DNA of 64,000 bases from Stercorarius parasiticus (lineage: Eukaryota > Chordata > Aves > Charadriiformes > Stercorariidae): NCBI GenBank assembly GCA_013396915.1, contig VWZL01000320.1:207048-271047 (forward strand), read 5' to 3'. Positions 61,801 through 64,000 of this stretch are shown here, piece by piece (within the stretch, counting starts at the first letter, position 1; every line of letters starts with the position of its first letter). A model generated the notes under the pieces. It saw nothing but the letters and a program-made list of their open reading frames with translations. It was not told where the DNA came from and did not search any database. Both the position numbers and the translations under genes were made by a program.

Positions 61801-64000
61801 AAAGTTAGTGAAGTTTATCCATTACCAGAAGTGTCCCAAGGAACTGCATTCCATTAAATCCTGAAAGAAAACTTCACAGGAGTTAATGACCTCAACATAG
61901 CAAAGAGGTATTTCAGAATTTATTTTTTTTTCCCCCAAATAAATTTATCTGCAGACTTTGGTAGTCTAAGCTCATACAGGTTATTTCCACAACAGGAAAA
62001 GAAAGATCTAAACTCAGTTTCCCTCCCCCGAAGAAGTCTAAACTAGTTCATCTTTTTTGTATTTATATTTGCAAATGTATTTTAAACCAAAGACAAAATT
62101 ATTCTAGCTGCGATTAAAGCTACCATGGAAGCATTTCCTCCACATCTTAACATCTCTTCTTACCCTTGCCACCCAGGGTAGAGGAAAACTTACATTTTTT
62201 GATTTCTTTCCCAATTCTTCAAAAAGCATCACTGAGTATCACATGTTTAACTGAGGTTTAGGGTAGCTGCTACTTTTGATGTTCCTCTTTTTTTGAGCTT
62301 GAGCTTTTTTGTATTTCCTGAGCTTGAGCTTGTATGAAAAAGGCAACACTGAAAGTATATAAAGTGAGAAAAACATATTCTGCTCTCTAATCTGTTTGTT
62401 TTCCCTACTGTACCGTGGCATCCTCCCTGATTCTCTTCCTTTTTGGTGTTACAGTAAAGCTAGATCGAAATAGAGCTTAGACTTACTCTGAGAATGGAAT
62501 CCAGATAGCTGTGCTAGGTGCCAAGGTTTTTTTTGCAACAGCAAGAAAAAAGAAAAAGATTATGATAAGCTTCAGAAAAGTAACCTAGTCAGTCCCCTGA
62601 GCAAACCTAGTTATTGGGAGATCTAGGCTACAGGAAACATATTAGAAATACAAGTAGTATGTTGTCTGAAATTTTACCTCTCTCTGGAGCTTAAGTGCAT
62701 TACTCCCAACTTTTGTGGCTGCATATTTAGTAGTAAGCAAAATAAGCCACAAACCATTCTGTGATCCTAGGATTAACTGGCATATGACATTTCAGTTAAA
62801 CTTTCTTCCCCACCACAACAGGGAAGCCACAACAATACAGTCTCTTTGCCTCTGCTAGCTCCTGAATCATATCTGGGTATTGTTTACAAGAGCGTTACTT
62901 GGCCTGGGCCAACAGTTCAACTGCTCCTACCAGTGATTTGGCTGTATGACAGTTCTTGGGCACATGCCATGGCTTTGTCACGTTCAGTACTGTAGATGCA
63001 AGTTGAAAGGGCACCACCATCACCTCAAAATAAAGGGGGCACAAACCCCATGTTTTCTCTCTCAGATGATAGTTTCTTTAATTTTTGTGCTACTTTTTAA
63101 GGGGAGGGAGACCTCAGCTTGTCTCGTGTCCACTTACTTGTAACTTCAGGTCTCTGAAGTGTGATTATTAAATTCTGTGCTATCTAGCTCCTGTGTTGTA
63201 CACACATGATAAGCCAAGTCAGCTGACGTTCTCTACTTTTCTGTGATGAGACCTTTGCAAATACCAGCTTGTATCAGCCTCAATTTTTGCAGCACGTACT
63301 GCAGCATTCTCATCCTCAGAGCCTGATGTAGCTGATCATCTTTCTTCCCTTCTGTCACAACTTTGTCTGGGTCAGATCCAAATTAATATCTTCTATCTCT
63401 AACTCTTTGGTTGATTTAGGAAATTTCTATCACAGAGTTTTTTGCTCCCTGTTGTCCTTCTGACTGTATTATTGCTTTCACACTGAAATTCACAGAGGGA
63501 GATTAAACAAATATTAGTTATTGTTATTTTTACCATCCCCAAAGTAGCAATATGGAATACTTAGCATTTAAGTGTAACATTTTATTTAAGTAGGGAAACG
63601 GTGAGCAAGTGCAGGATGATAACTGTGAACAGAGTAATCCCACATGAGGCTGGAAAAGGCCACAGCTCAGCTGCACCTGCCGACTTGGTCTCCGTCAATA
63701 ATCCTAAACTCAGAGATTGGGACGTTGTGTTACAAGCATGTAAATTGAAGTTACAAAATTCTTTCAGTATATGAAATCTTGAGAATATACAAAGATTATT
63801 TAATTCCACATAACTTTCAGAAACATGATCATCAAGAAATTCACTTGAGCAGAGATTCACACTAATAATTAAACTGCAATGCAGAGCTCTTAGCAAACTG
63901 GCTCTCTTATCAGCATCCACAGCCGTGACAAGCCAGGTTCCCCATACAACATATGGAGAAAATATCATCAGTGACTGCTTAACATCAAATATCTGAGTAG
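58893..64000. other. Unique non-coding DNA
   Basis: No gene or transposon is recognised. Small A-rich tracts occur at 59,832 and 60,020. A short duplication of TGAGCTTGAGCTT lies at 62,294 and 62,320. Confidence 0.55.

Noticed and set aside
1..64000. CRISPR arrays, operons, phage or other prokaryotic systems
   Set aside because: The repeats, composition and lack of dense genes show vertebrate nuclear DNA. No regularly spaced repeat arrays exist apart from microsatellites and CR1 tails.

Overview
The window is almost certainly bird nuclear DNA. It carries six CR1 LINE copies, most ending in the tandem octamers typical of avian CR1 tails ((ATTCTATR)n-like, seen as ATAGAATC-type on the other strand). 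It also has an LTR fragment of a type I recognise from bird endogenous retroviruses. The background is AT-rich, CpG-poor and full of short microsatellites, as expected for a gene desert or a very long intron on a macrochromosome. I could not identify the species or chromosome.

Layout. Bases 1-19.5 kb are unique non-coding DNA with a local CpG cluster near 14.3 kb and two CTCF-like motifs near 17.2 and 17.9 kb. At 19.53-21.26 kb an LTR fragment is joined directly to a 5'-truncated CR1 on the plus strand, and a 45-base run of Ns sits where the CR1 polymerase core should be. From 21.3-33.1 kb there is unique sequence. At 33.1-37.1 kb three minus-strand CR1 3' ends are clustered. From 37-46.4 kb there is unique sequence, followed by another minus-strand CR1 at 46.4-46.9 kb and a plus-strand CR1 tail at 58.7-58.9 kb.

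Genes. The only protein-coding feature I support with confidence is one internal exon on the minus strand at 52,408-52,581. It has a strong acceptor, a strong donor, phase 0 at both ends and 58 codons with a clear coding pattern. I do not recognise the protein. If it is real, much of the window is intron of a minus-strand gene. Several other splice-bounded open segments are listed as candidates. Pyrimidine tracts and AGs are common here, so most of those could be chance.

I found no tRNA, rRNA, CRISPR array, operon or other multi-gene system, and I do not claim an undescribed system. The observations most worth following are the 52.4 kb exon and its possible phase-compatible partner at 54.4 kb, the collapsed CR1 at the assembly gap, and a few perfect palindromes and short tandem motif duplications that look like regulatory candidates.
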